Source of the DNA: Paenibacillus rhizosphaerae
GTDB taxonomy: Bacteria > Bacillota > Bacilli > Paenibacillales > Paenibacillaceae
DNA length: 64,000 nucleotides
Direction of reading: 5' to 3'
Assembly (NCBI RefSeq): GCF_014192015.1
Contig: NZ_JACHXJ010000006.1
Coordinates: 186,001 to 250,000 of the forward strand
The translations under genes and the position numbers were made by a program. Below the pieces are notes generated by a model. That model was not told the origin of the DNA. It saw nothing but the letters and a program-made list of their open reading frames with translations, and made no database searches. Of the stretch, positions 44,602-54,014 are shown piece after piece. Each line of letters begins with the position of its first letter. The first letter of the stretch is position 1.

Positions 44602-46961
44602 GGCGCACTCCCCTCTACCACCGCATAATTTAAGGCTTCAACCTTCGTGTTATCCACTTCAACCGTCTTGCTGCCGTAATTGACGATCACCTGAACGCCA
44701 TTGGCGTAAGTAGTCCTGAACACCTGGGCACCCAGCTTTTCATGGTTGACCATCTGCTCATTCATCGTTAGGGCGGCAATACGGCTGTAGTCTTCATATT
44801 CCTGAACCGAAGCATCCATCCAGTCCCGATAGGCGGAACTGAGCAGCCGGTCCTCGGCTGTCCGCTGGAGCTTGCTCGTCTCTTCCGCGGTCAGCTCATA
44901 GGTCGGAATGGCTCCGTATTCCAGGGCTCGCAGCCTGTCATAAACCGCATCGTCTCGAAGATTGGCCGGGCTGGAAGTATAGGGGACCAGTCCATGCATG
45001 ACCAGCTGGTAGAACGGTACCGTCTCATCTGCATAGATGAAATGGCTCGAGTCCACCGGCGCGCCGTCAATCCGGTCTACGGACCCGAAGGTATACGCGA
45101 AGCCGTAATCGACCGACACGGCGCCCGATGCCTTGAACCGCTCCATCGCCTGCCGCCAGCTGGCCGCAGCTTCCGCGCGGGTCGTTTCGTGCGAGCGGTC
45201 CTCATCGGAATACAGCATGCTGCCCATATAATCCAGACTCACTCCCGCAACCCCAAATCCTGCGAATTGGGCCAGTTGAGGCTCGATGTAGCGCTTCAAC
45301 GTCCGCTCGGGCTTCAGCAAGTAGAACTTGCGGGCAGGGTTATTATACTGATTGGAGGTATAGTAGTCATAGGCAGTAAGCACCTCGCGGTCCATTCCCC
45401 TGACACTGTCTTTATTTTTGCTTATCCCATCGCTTCCCGAAAAGGCACGGACAAAGTTGGCGGACAGGAACAGGCGGACCCCCTTGCTCTTCGCGTACCC
45501 GGCCAGGTCTTCCAGGCCCTTGCTGCCTCCAAGCGGTTTGCTGACAGGAAAATGATCCGGCTGATCTCCATATTTGCCATGGCGGTTCCAGCCGTCGAAC
45601 GTGACGTCCATTGCCGTGACTCCTTTGGCGGCATAGCTGTCGATGATTTGTTTGGCCTGTTCGAAGGTTGTCATGGAAATAAAGGTTTTGCCGATGATTT
45701 CATCGCGTTCGATGCCTCCGAACAGCTTGAGATGCAGGATCGGCTGATTCATTTTGACGGGCGTCAAGCCCTTTTCCTCGATCAGGTAGTTCCGGTAATC
45801 GGCGGCCATGCCGATATAATTCGCTTGTTTCCCATCCGAAAGCACATACCTCACCTTGCGGTCGCCCGGGATCATTGTCCCTTGGTAGAAGGGAACTTTG
45901 CCGCTGTCGCCAATGAACACAACATCATCGTTCCGATAGATGAATTCCACCGAGGTTCGGTAGAACGGAATATTCCGGATTCCGGAAGGGGTAGCATTGA
46001 TTTTGGCGCTGTACTCCCCCTCGGTAACGATGCCCAGCGCCCCGGTCCCGTTGCGGTATATACCAAATAGGGGCAGGGCAATGTTCTCCTTCGGCGGCTT
46101 CTCATGAAGCCAGTTGGCCTCAACCTCATCATGGGACTGCGTCCGGAAGGCGGCATCCGGCCCGTAAATCGGCTCCGAATATCCCGCATAATACGGAGGA
46201 TGATTCTTCTTGAACCGCATGAGCGCGCCGGATCCGTCCGGCAGCAGCACGGCTCCGTCATCCTCGTCCAAAGCCGCATTCAGAAACGGCAGCAGCTCCA
46301 GACTGACGATGTGCGCGCTTCCGGATTCCTTGATCGAGTCCTGGGGAATGGTCACCTCAAATCCATCGTCCCGCAGGCGGTATTCTATGGCAAAGGCGAG
46401 CTTGATCGATGGCATTTCATAGTGGAACCGGATCCCATTCTCGATCTTTTGTTCTTCGACCTTGAGTTCCTTATCTTTGAGCGTATACGTCGATACGATT
46501 TCGGATCCCTCCGTGTAGCTGATATGAACCGGTGAGTCGAGGTACAGCTTGTTGCTTGGGGTCGTCTTCCGGTCAGCCTGAGGCGCGCCAAGCCACTCCC
46601 GTTTCGACTGATTGTGAACGATGCGGATATTGCCGGTCTTCGGATCATCATACAGCGTGTACTTGGCATTCGAAACGGCCTTGCGGGTCGCGGTCACGGG
46701 GTACACCTTTTTGGCCGGCTGCTGAACCGCTGCCTTACCCGCCGCGGGAACATCCTCTTTCACCGAGTCCTTGGTTTCCTGTTCAGCTCCAGGCGGCTCG
46801 GCATTGCCGGGGACATCGTCCGCCTCTGCCTGGACCCCGCTCATTCCGGCTTCCCCCTGCTTCGGTTCTGCCGGCTCCGCCCTGCCCATATAAGGTACGC
46901 TGACCGCGATCACGGCGGCAATCAGGGCGGACAGGACGGCGTATTTATGCTTTCTTGTCAT
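44598..46961 (-). CDS. DUF5696 secreted protein, putative glycosidase
   Basis: 787 residues from ATG 46961, seven bases after AGGAGG. A signal peptide or N-terminal anchor (residues 5-27) is followed by a Glu/Pro/Ala-rich linker to about residue 85. The N-terminal half is strand-rich (LYDDPKTGNIRIVHNQ, VLLPDGSGALMRF). The C-terminal half looks like a TIM barrel: GVTAMDVTFDGWNRHG, GVRLFLSANF, GVAGVSLDYMGSMLYSDE, SVDYGFAYTF, and the signature IYADETVPFYQLVMHGLVPY. It fits DUF5696, a family I know only as uncharacterised. Asp residues at barrel-strand ends suggest a glycoside hydrolase, which is inference. It lies between two transporter halves. Confidence 0.8.
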   Translation of the reverse strand: MTRKHKYAVLSALIAAVIAVSVPYMGRAEPAEPKQGEAGMSGVQAEADDVPGNAEPPGAEQETKDSVKEDVPAAGKAAVQQPAKKVYPVTATRKAVSNAKYTLYDDPKTGNIRIVHNQSKREWLGAPQADRKTTPSNKLYLDSPVHISYTEGSEIVSTYTLKDKELKVEEQKIENGIRFHYEMPSIKLAFAIEYRLRDDGFEVTIPQDSIKESGSAHIVSLELLPFLNAALDEDDGAVLLPDGSGALMRFKKNHPPYYAGYSEPIYGPDAAFRTQSHDEVEANWLHEKPPKENIALPLFGIYRNGTGALGIVTEGEYSAKINATPSGIRNIPFYRTSVEFIYRNDDVVFIGDSGKVPFYQGTMIPGDRKVRYVLSDGKQANYIGMAADYRNYLIEEKGLTPVKMNQPILHLKLFGGIERDEIIGKTFISMTTFEQAKQIIDSYAAKGVTAMDVTFDGWNRHGKYGDQPDHFPVSKPLGGSKGLEDLAGYAKSKGVRLFLSANFVRAFSGSDGISKNKDSVRGMDREVLTAYDYYTSNQYNNPARKFYLLKPERTLKRYIEPQLAQFAGFGVAGVSLDYMGSMLYSDEDRSHETTRAEAAASWRQAMERFKASGAVSVDYGFAYTFGSVDRIDGAPVDSSHFIYADETVPFYQLVMHGLVPYTSSPANLRDDAVYDRLRALEYGAIPTYELTAEETSKLQRTAEDRLLSSAYRDWMDASVQEYEDYSRIAALTMNEQMVNHEKLGAQVFRTTYANGVQVIVNYGSKTVEVDNTKVEALNYAVVEGSAP

Positions 46962-46972
46962 CTGCATCCCTC

Positions 46973-47587
46973 CTAATACCGGAATCGCACTTCTTTAATC
47001 AGATCCAAGATAAAGCTGCAAAACTGATTGATCAGTCCATACATCAGAATAAGCACGAACAGCATAATCACCATGCCGATCACGGTCAGGAGCGCAATGC
47101 CGACCATCTTCCCCAGTTCAAAATCATGCAGCACCTTAATTTTGACGAGCAGCAGCCAACCGCACCAGACCAGCAGCAAATTGGACAGGAACAAAATAAT
47201 GGATTGTTCGTCCAGGGATAAAATGTTGGTCAGCAGGGTGACAGGAACAATAAACAGGATGTATGGAGCAAGCGCGAACGCACTGCCGACGAAAATTTCC
47301 TTGAATTTCCCCTCACCTTCGAGAATGGTGCTCACCGCCCAGTTCGACACGCAATACGCGCCCCATGGCACGATGATCCACATGAATTCGTACACCCATG
47401 AAATTTCATAGGGCTGCCTCGTCTCAAATGCATAGCCCGTCACGATGAGCGACAGCATCTTGGCCACAAACAGCAGCAGGATCAGCAGAACTCCCTGCAG
47501 CCAAGAAATCCGCTTGGGGTTCTGGATGTCATAGAAGAAATCAATCGGATGGACGATGACCTGCCGGATTAACTGAAGCGTATTCAT
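46973..47587 (-). CDS. Yip1 family membrane protein
   Basis: 204 residues with five or six membrane helices and the Yip1 pattern: a short amphipathic N-terminus (VIVHPIDFFYDIQNPKRISW), IVPWGAYCVSNWAVSTILEGEGKFKEIFVGSAFALAPY, and two closing helices. Its ATG overlaps the stop of the NHL gene (ATGA), and its stop lies in the ribosome site of the DUF5696 gene. Yip1 proteins have no assigned bacterial function. Tight coupling to sugar-transport genes suggests a membrane scaffold or assembly role. Confidence 0.85.
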   Translation of the reverse strand: MNTLQLIRQVIVHPIDFFYDIQNPKRISWLQGVLLILLLFVAKMLSLIVTGYAFETRQPYEISWVYEFMWIIVPWGAYCVSNWAVSTILEGEGKFKEIFVGSAFALAPYILFIVPVTLLTNILSLDEQSIILFLSNLLLVWCGWLLLVKIKVLHDFELGKMVGIALLTVIGMVIMLFVLILMYGLINQFCSFILDLIKEVRFRY

Positions 47588-49083
47588 GGACTCTCACCTT
47601 TCCCCCATGTTGATTCCGCCTTAGACGCACCCGCGGTCATCCTGGCTGTCACGACGCGCCGCAGGAAACGAAGAAGCAGCGGCACCGCATAGCGGAGCAC
47701 CAGGATCAGCAGGATCAAGCCCCCGGCGAACCAGGCGAAATGCTCCCTCATATACGCCTTGCGGTATTCCTTGAACGCTGTGGAATAGTCGCCCTTGGTC
47801 TCAGCCAGCTTGAAATATCGCATCGCTTCGCCGTATCGCTCCCCTTTGTAGAGCGACTTGCCGATGGCGTGATAAGCCATGTCGTAGTTGGCGTTATACT
47901 TCAGGACTTCCTTCCACATCGATTCGGCCTCCTCATAGCGGCCGTCAACGTACAAGGTCGAAGCTTTGTGCACCAGATCGGCAAATGGTGTCGTCCGGAA
48001 CACGTCGATCCGGTTGCGGCCTTTATCCAGAACGGCCATCGAGCCGTCCGGCAGCCCCGCGATGTCGGCCGGCGTTTTGAACAGGCCGCTCTGGTCGCCC
48101 AAACCACCGTAGACAAACAGCAGATTGCCCAGCTTGTCGTATTCGAACACCTTGCTCGTATTCAGGTCCAGTGCCGAAATAAACCCTTCCGGACTGACGG
48201 AGATGGAGACGAAGGAGGACAATTCAAACGGTCCCGCTACGTCATACCGGTCCCCGTACCGTTTCGCCCTGCCCGGGTTCAGCGTATCGACGCCGACGGG
48301 GGACAGCCGTTTGATCTGATTCGTTTCCGTCGCCAGCGTCGTCGTATACAGCGAACCTTCCTCATCCTGGGTCACGCTGGAAAATTCCAGCGGCCGCTGC
48401 ACGGCAAGCTGAGCCTTCTGATCATCCGTTGCAATCGTGTTGACCAGCAGCCTTTTCCAGCTGAAGCCGATATGGTTAGCGCCGAAAAAGCCTTTAAACT
48501 GTCCGTTCTTGTCAATCTGGAGCAGCCCCTGCGTGTTTCCTTCGCTGACCACCATCATGACTTCCCGCTTATCCACGGTCAGCTTGGAAGGCGAATAGGT
48601 GAAATTTTTCCCGAGAAGCGGGCTATGCGGCACCGTATGTTCCTTCTCGTATTTGCCGCTTGGGCTGAACAGCACAATTCTTTGATTCTTCGTATCCGCC
48701 ACGTAAATCGTCCCGTTCGGATGAACAAACACGCCTTTCGGCTCGCTGAGGGCTCCCTTGCCTTCCGCATCGCCAATGACGCCCAGCACTTTCATCTCCA
48801 TGCTTAAGTGCACGATCCGGTTGTTGCCCGTATCGGCCACGAATATCGTGCCGTCCGGCGCGACGAATAAATCCTGCGGCTCCTTAAATGGTCCCGATTC
48901 GAGGTCGTAACCGTCCATCGAGTATTGATAGATATAACCGTTAATGGAATGCACGTCCGAATCATGCCGGTTCCATTGATACCCTTCGTACGGCACCGCG
49001 GCATGAGAAACGCCGGGAACGAACAGACCGGAGGCGAAGACGGCGGCCAGGATCAGGCCTGTCAGTCGATGTTTTATTCTCAT
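47584..49083 (-). CDS. NHL-propeller / TPR protein with C-terminal membrane helix
   Basis: 499 residues. Signal peptide 1-28. NHL-type propeller repeats fill about 55-370 (GPFKEPQDLFVAPDGTIFVADTGNNRI, LSEPKGVFVHPNGTIYVADTKNQRI, FKTPADIAGLPDGSMAVLDKGRNRI). TPR-like helices follow at about 375-440 (ALYVDGRYEEAESMWKEVLK pattern), then one membrane helix (about 450-472) and a basic cytoplasmic tail. The protein should sit outside the cell, anchored at its C-terminus. It could organise the transporter or hold the polymer; no enzyme motif is visible. It starts 12 bp after the permease stop. Confidence 0.85.
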   Translation of the reverse strand: MRIKHRLTGLILAAVFASGLFVPGVSHAAVPYEGYQWNRHDSDVHSINGYIYQYSMDGYDLESGPFKEPQDLFVAPDGTIFVADTGNNRIVHLSMEMKVLGVIGDAEGKGALSEPKGVFVHPNGTIYVADTKNQRIVLFSPSGKYEKEHTVPHSPLLGKNFTYSPSKLTVDKREVMMVVSEGNTQGLLQIDKNGQFKGFFGANHIGFSWKRLLVNTIATDDQKAQLAVQRPLEFSSVTQDEEGSLYTTTLATETNQIKRLSPVGVDTLNPGRAKRYGDRYDVAGPFELSSFVSISVSPEGFISALDLNTSKVFEYDKLGNLLFVYGGLGDQSGLFKTPADIAGLPDGSMAVLDKGRNRIDVFRTTPFADLVHKASTLYVDGRYEEAESMWKEVLKYNANYDMAYHAIGKSLYKGERYGEAMRYFKLAETKGDYSTAFKEYRKAYMREHFAWFAGGLILLILVLRYAVPLLLRFLRRVVTARMTAGASKAESTWGKGESP

Positions 49084-49095
49084 CGGCTTCCCTCC

Positions 49096-49959
49096 CTACT
49101 CTTTCAGACCCGAGTGGGCCATTGTCTGCAAAACCAGCCGCTGCGTAATGACAAAGACCGCAATGGTCGGTATGATCATCAAAAAGCTGGCTGCCGCAAA
49201 GGTTCCCACTCTGGCAATGACGCCCGCTCCGCCGCTTATGGTCTGGATGGCCAGCGGGAGCGTCTTCATGTCTTCTTTCGTTGTGTACACCATGGCCGGG
49301 TACGGATCGTTCCAAGCCTGAATGAAGCTGAACAGCGCGAAGGTCGCAATGGCCGGCTTCAGCATGGGCATGATGACGCTCCACAGTACCTTCCATTCCG
49401 ACGCTCCGTCGATCCGCGCTGCTTCAAGCAGCGCATCAGGAATCTGCCTTAGAAACTGCGTCATCAGAAACATGCCGACAGGCGCGGCAAGGTACGGAAG
49501 GATCAATGCCAAATAATGATTCATCAACCCGCTCCGGCTGATCAGCAAATACTGGGGAATTTGCAGCACCATCGGAGAGAACATCAGCGAAAGGACGACC
49601 ATGTTGAAGATGGCCCCCCGGAACGGCATGTTGTGCTTGGCGAGCGGAAATGCGGCCATGGCCGAAATGACGATTCCGCCTGCGACGATCAGACCAGAGA
49701 CGACGATACTGTTGAAAATATAGCGTGAAAACGGGACGAACGACGTACCGGTGATCAGCAGCAGGTCCCTGAAATTCATCAGAGTCGGATGATCCACCAG
49801 AAATCTTGGCGGAAACAGAAACAGCTCGCTGACCGGCTTCAACGATGTCGATGCCATATACACCAGGGGCAGCAGCATCAGCAGCCCGAATCCTGTTAAG
49901 AAAACATACAGGAAGATTCCGCTCCAATCGACTCTGCGTCCTTTAACGATGCCATGCAT
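49096..49959 (-). CDS. sugar ABC permease (MalG type), first pair of the 12-gene operon
   Basis: 287 residues with six helices and EAA loop LEAARIDGASEWKVLWSVIMP. The tail QTMAHSGLKE is typical of MalG-like subunits. GGGAGGG precedes the ATG, and only two bases separate it from the partner permease gene. Confidence 0.93.
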   Translation of the reverse strand: MHGIVKGRRVDWSGIFLYVFLTGFGLLMLLPLVYMASTSLKPVSELFLFPPRFLVDHPTLMNFRDLLLITGTSFVPFSRYIFNSIVVSGLIVAGGIVISAMAAFPLAKHNMPFRGAIFNMVVLSLMFSPMVLQIPQYLLISRSGLMNHYLALILPYLAAPVGMFLMTQFLRQIPDALLEAARIDGASEWKVLWSVIMPMLKPAIATFALFSFIQAWNDPYPAMVYTTKEDMKTLPLAIQTISGGAGVIARVGTFAAASFLMIIPTIAVFVITQRLVLQTMAHSGLKE

Positions 49960-49961
49960 GG

Positions 49962-50924
49962 CTAATCCCTCCCCAGCAGCTTGAAGATGATCCGGTTGAG
50001 TCCGATCATCATAATGAACAGCACCACCGCAATCGCAGACGCGTACCCCATCTCAAACTTGATGAATGCGTAATCGAATAAATGGGTCAAGATCGTATGA
50101 CCCGCGTACAATGGACTGGGCAGCCCGACCAGTTGGATGCTGACATCGAATACCGTAAGAGAAGATACGACCTGAAGCACGGCCCCAAAGAGAAGCTGCG
50201 GCTTCACCGACGGAACGGTAATGTACAGAAGCTCCTGCCACCGGTAGCGCACACCGTCGATAGCGCCCGCCTCATACAAGTCCTTTGGAACGTTCTGGAG
50301 ACCGGCAAGGAACGCCAGAAACCCTACCCCCATGCTCATCCATAAAGACACGATAATGATGACCGGCACGATCGAGTGAACGTTCTGCAGGAACAAATAG
50401 GGTTCGTCGAATAACCCCAGCTTCATCGCGTAATAGTTGATCAAGCCCTTTCGGTCCCCGGCGAATAAATACAGCCACACGACAGACATCGCCACCGCGC
50501 TCGTGATGGAAGGCGTGTAGAAGCAGAGCGTATAGAAAAACCGGTACTTCACCGGAATTTGGCTGATGAGCCAGGCGAGCAGAAATGCCATGATATAGCC
50601 GACGGGGCCGGTGATAAAAGCAAACTTGAGCGTGGTGCCCACCGCTTTAAGAAAGATGTCGTCATCCACGAACAGCAGCCGGTAGTTCGATAACCCGATA
50701 AACCGCGGCTTCTCCAAAATGTTATAGTACGTAAAGCTAAGTCCGATGGACATGAAGATGGGAACGATTGTGAAGAAGAAGAATAGGATCAGGAAAGGAG
50801 CCAGCAAGAAGTACGATACTTTATGGCGTTTGATCTCTTTCCACAGCTGCAGCAATCTGCCCGGCGGCGATGCCGCCGTTTGGACAGGCGTGCTCGTGAC
50901 TTGCGTACCCAGACTATCACTCAT
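49962..50924 (-). CDS. sugar ABC permease (MalF type), first pair of the 12-gene operon
   Basis: 320 residues with a polar N-terminal extension of about 30 residues, six helices and EAA loop YEAGAIDGVRYRWQELLYITVP. The ATG overlaps the stop of the SBP-fusion gene (ATGA), so the two proteins are made in step. This suggests that the anchored SBP serves this permease pair. Confidence 0.93.
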   Translation of the reverse strand: MSDSLGTQVTSTPVQTAASPPGRLLQLWKEIKRHKVSYFLLAPFLILFFFFTIVPIFMSIGLSFTYYNILEKPRFIGLSNYRLLFVDDDIFLKAVGTTLKFAFITGPVGYIMAFLLAWLISQIPVKYRFFYTLCFYTPSITSAVAMSVVWLYLFAGDRKGLINYYAMKLGLFDEPYLFLQNVHSIVPVIIIVSLWMSMGVGFLAFLAGLQNVPKDLYEAGAIDGVRYRWQELLYITVPSVKPQLLFGAVLQVVSSLTVFDVSIQLVGLPSPLYAGHTILTHLFDYAFIKFEMGYASAIAVVLFIMMIGLNRIIFKLLGRD

Positions 50925-53911
50925 GGCTGGTCCTCCCCTTCCTTCCCGGCTTCATCCGTAATACGGTCCAGGCCGAACTCCTCCCGCTTCTTCCGGAGCT
51001 CCTTGTCAATCTCCCGGACGCCCTCTTCGACGGCTTCGCGGATGTTCTTGCCGTTCAGCACAATTTCGTTCCACATGTTCGCGATGTAACGGGTCGTGTA
51101 GTAACCGCCCAGCACGATCTCCCTTTCCCGGAACCAGTCCCATTGCTCCAGAATGGCGTCGATATCCTCCTTCTGCCACGGCATTCGCTTCAAAGCCTCG
51201 ACATTCGCCGTGTTCCAGCGGGCTTCGACGCCGAGCAAGGATTCCAGCTCCGTGCCAAACCGCTCCTGCGAGTCGGCACTCGTCCACCACTTCAGAAATT
51301 CCCAAGCTTCTTCCTTCTTTGTGCTCTCCTTAAAAATAATGCCGGTCTGCCCCAGACCGCCGGTGGAGCGGTTGATTTGTCCGTCTTCCTGGCGGATGCC
51401 CGGAATTGGCTTCATCCCCCACCAGCCCGTAAGCTCCGGAGCGGCCGTGGACAACAAAATATACGTCGAGTAATCCGCCACGCCAATAGGCATCTCGCCC
51501 GAGCGGAAACGGTTGTAGAAATCCGCCTGCTTCTGGATTTTGTAATTCGTGAACAGGTCCGTCCACAGCTTCATCGCTGATAACGCCTGCGGTTCGTCCA
51601 GGCTCGACTCCTTCCCGTCTTCCTTGTAGAAATCTCCCTTGGATTGAAAAAGAAAGGGAGCGAACTCATTGATCGCCAGATTCGGATTGTTGGCTGCGTG
51701 CGGATAGAAAAAGTCCATCCCGTTCTGCTGAAGCTCGGGAATCAAAGCCTTCACTTCGTCCCAGGTCTCCGGAATCTGATCCTCTGCGATGCCTAGCTGT
51801 TCCATGATATCCTTACGGTAAAAGAGCATGTAGAAGTTCTGATTCTCGGGAAGGGCATAGTCGCCGCCGTTGTATTTGTACGGGATGAGTGCACCCGGCC
51901 GGAATCGCTTCGCCACGTCTTCATAGTCCGGAAAGTCCCTCAGGTTTACGAGACCGTCACGCACAGCAAAGTCGATCGGCACTTCGCCCTCCACTCCCAA
52001 CGCGACATCCGGCGCGAGTCCGGCGGTATTGGCAAGAAGCAGCACCTGGGTCTGGTTCGCCGGGACGACATTCACGTTCACCTTGATGCCGGTCTGCGGA
52101 GTAAAGTCCTCATCAATCATTTGTTTAATGATTTGAACCCAGTCGCGTCCCCGCGCGACCCATATGTCCAGCGTCTCCTGGTTGTCGTACACATTGCCGA
52201 CGCCGCCGTAATCCTTCGTAAAGGATTGGGAGAAATCGCGTACGGCCGTCCAGGCCCTTACATATACGGGCGCTTCGGCTTTGGGCCACTCATGCCCAGG
52301 GGTCTGAACGATCAAGTAGTCCAGAAGCAGGCTCTGCTTGGTCAGTCCGTTCACCCACAGCCCAAGGGAGGACTGCAAATCCGTGATCGCCTGCAGCCTG
52401 GCTGGAATGCTTGCTGTTTTGTCCGCCATGCTGATCATTTGGTCCCTGGCTTCGTACAGCGTGCTGATGTCGGAGCTGCCTTCCTTCACCCCAAGCTTAT
52501 AAAGCTGCTGGATCGCATCATCGAAAGATTTGGCGAGCAGGTGCAGCCTCGGGATCAGGTTCGGGATATTCTCCTCCAGACGCCAATCTCCGTTGGGGTC
52601 CGGATTCGTCCCCGTCACGCGGATGACCTCCCGGGACAAGAGGGAAATGTTGTGGGTCGTGTCGGTTACTTTCTCCAGCACTTCACCCAAAGCGCCGACT
52701 TGCACTTCCATGCGGACCTTGTGCTTACCCTTCTCCAAATAGAATTGGTAGGGCTTGCCGTCATCTCCGAACTTCGCGATCTCCCACGTATGGCTGTATG
52801 GGAAATTGACAGCATTCATCTCTCGAAACGCCAGCTCGCCGTCAATCGTCACTTTCCGCTGGGTCGGGAACCCGTTCAAGAACCACTGGCCATATCTTGC
52901 ACCCATTTCATACAGACCGCTTTCCGGCACTTCAAACTCCCATTCGGCCCACTGTCCCCCCAACTTCCAGGCGGCACCGCCAAATGTATTCAAGACGATG
53001 GCATTTTTGTTAAAAGGCTCCGTGATCGGTTCCCGGTCTTCCACCCGCTGCAGGGTCGGATCCGAACGAAGAACCGCATTTTCCGCCTGAATCTTGATTT
53101 GTACGTCCTGTCCGGCTGCCCGGTACCCCTTCTCTTCATACGTCTTGGCGACGTCTTCATAAGCGGGCGTCTGGGCCGGGGAATGAATCGTAATTTGTCC
53201 GATAGCCGCAGGCTCACGGATCGCCTCGATTCGAAGCGTGTGCCGGCCCTTCGTCAGATGGAAACGGAAAGGCTCCTGCACGCGGGCTTCCGTATCCTGA
53301 AATTCGCGGTACTGCCAACCGGAAACCTCCTCCCGGCGGGGGTTGAACTCATTGCCCTGATTGTCGTACCACGGTTCGCCGACTTCTTTCCACATCCGCT
53401 TAAATTCGAGTTTTTTCGCCTGAAAAAACGGATACGCCCCATCCAGCTTCACCGCGCGCACAACGGACGCTCTCTTCCCTTTCAACGCGTAGTAGCTCAT
53501 CCCCATTTGATAATTGCCGTCCTCCGGGACGTCAAACGTATATTCCACCCAGCTCGACTCTTCCGTCAGAGCCAGCACCCTCCCGCTTTGGCCGCCCAGA
53601 TTTTCCTCCACCTTCGTTCCCGCATCGCTCACAGCAGAGAAATTCATGGAATCGATCGTCCGGGAAAAACCTTCCGGATCCGCCGCTCCTTCCTGATCGT
53701 TCTTGGCCGCATATTTCAAGTAGGATGGCTCCAGCTTGGAGGAAATGTCCTCCTGTTCCAGGATCGAATTCTCGTCCAAATCGGAATATTCCGGTATGGA
53801 TGCCATCGCCGTATCGTCGTAGCCGCGTCCCGCATTCCAGCAGTACAGAAGGAACGCCAGCACCAGAATGACGGATATCGTTACCTTATATCTCATTACA
53901 ATGGATATCAT
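50921..53911 (-). CDS. membrane-anchored substrate-binding protein fused to two carbohydrate-binding-like domains
   Basis: 996 residues from ATG 53911, ten bases after GGAGG. A helix at about residues 8-26 anchors the N-terminus; its LLYC end is not a proper lipobox. Two jelly-roll domains resembling CBM6/CBM35-type modules follow at about 85-245 (WVEYTFDVPEDGNYQMGMSY, GRHTLRIEAI) and 270-415 (AEWEFEVPESGLYEMGARYG, GKHKVRMEV). A helical section (about 440-540) leads to a family-1 solute-binding domain at 575-990 (LDIWVARGRDWVQIIKQM, FYMLFYRKDIMEQLGI). CUT1 SBPs are normally 400-500 residues, so the N-terminal half is an addition. It could tether a polysaccharide next to the importer. Confidence 0.87.
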   Translation of the reverse strand: MISIVMRYKVTISVILVLAFLLYCWNAGRGYDDTAMASIPEYSDLDENSILEQEDISSKLEPSYLKYAAKNDQEGAADPEGFSRTIDSMNFSAVSDAGTKVEENLGGQSGRVLALTEESSWVEYTFDVPEDGNYQMGMSYYALKGKRASVVRAVKLDGAYPFFQAKKLEFKRMWKEVGEPWYDNQGNEFNPRREEVSGWQYREFQDTEARVQEPFRFHLTKGRHTLRIEAIREPAAIGQITIHSPAQTPAYEDVAKTYEEKGYRAAGQDVQIKIQAENAVLRSDPTLQRVEDREPITEPFNKNAIVLNTFGGAAWKLGGQWAEWEFEVPESGLYEMGARYGQWFLNGFPTQRKVTIDGELAFREMNAVNFPYSHTWEIAKFGDDGKPYQFYLEKGKHKVRMEVQVGALGEVLEKVTDTTHNISLLSREVIRVTGTNPDPNGDWRLEENIPNLIPRLHLLAKSFDDAIQQLYKLGVKEGSSDISTLYEARDQMISMADKTASIPARLQAITDLQSSLGLWVNGLTKQSLLLDYLIVQTPGHEWPKAEAPVYVRAWTAVRDFSQSFTKDYGGVGNVYDNQETLDIWVARGRDWVQIIKQMIDEDFTPQTGIKVNVNVVPANQTQVLLLANTAGLAPDVALGVEGEVPIDFAVRDGLVNLRDFPDYEDVAKRFRPGALIPYKYNGGDYALPENQNFYMLFYRKDIMEQLGIAEDQIPETWDEVKALIPELQQNGMDFFYPHAANNPNLAINEFAPFLFQSKGDFYKEDGKESSLDEPQALSAMKLWTDLFTNYKIQKQADFYNRFRSGEMPIGVADYSTYILLSTAAPELTGWWGMKPIPGIRQEDGQINRSTGGLGQTGIIFKESTKKEEAWEFLKWWTSADSQERFGTELESLLGVEARWNTANVEALKRMPWQKEDIDAILEQWDWFREREIVLGGYYTTRYIANMWNEIVLNGKNIREAVEEGVREIDKELRKKREEFGLDRITDEAGKEGEDQP

Positions 53912-54014
53912 AAAAGCCGATCCTCCAATCAAGTCGCCTCCATCAGGCCCGTTTCGAAGCGGACAAGCCGCACCGAAAGGCGCGGCCGAACATATCCGTG
54001 ATCAGCTTAAAGCG

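Noticed and set aside
52121..54001. A 626-codon plus-strand frame opposite the SBP fusion
   Set aside because: Shadow frame; the SBP domain on the minus strand is unmistakable and this frame has no motif.
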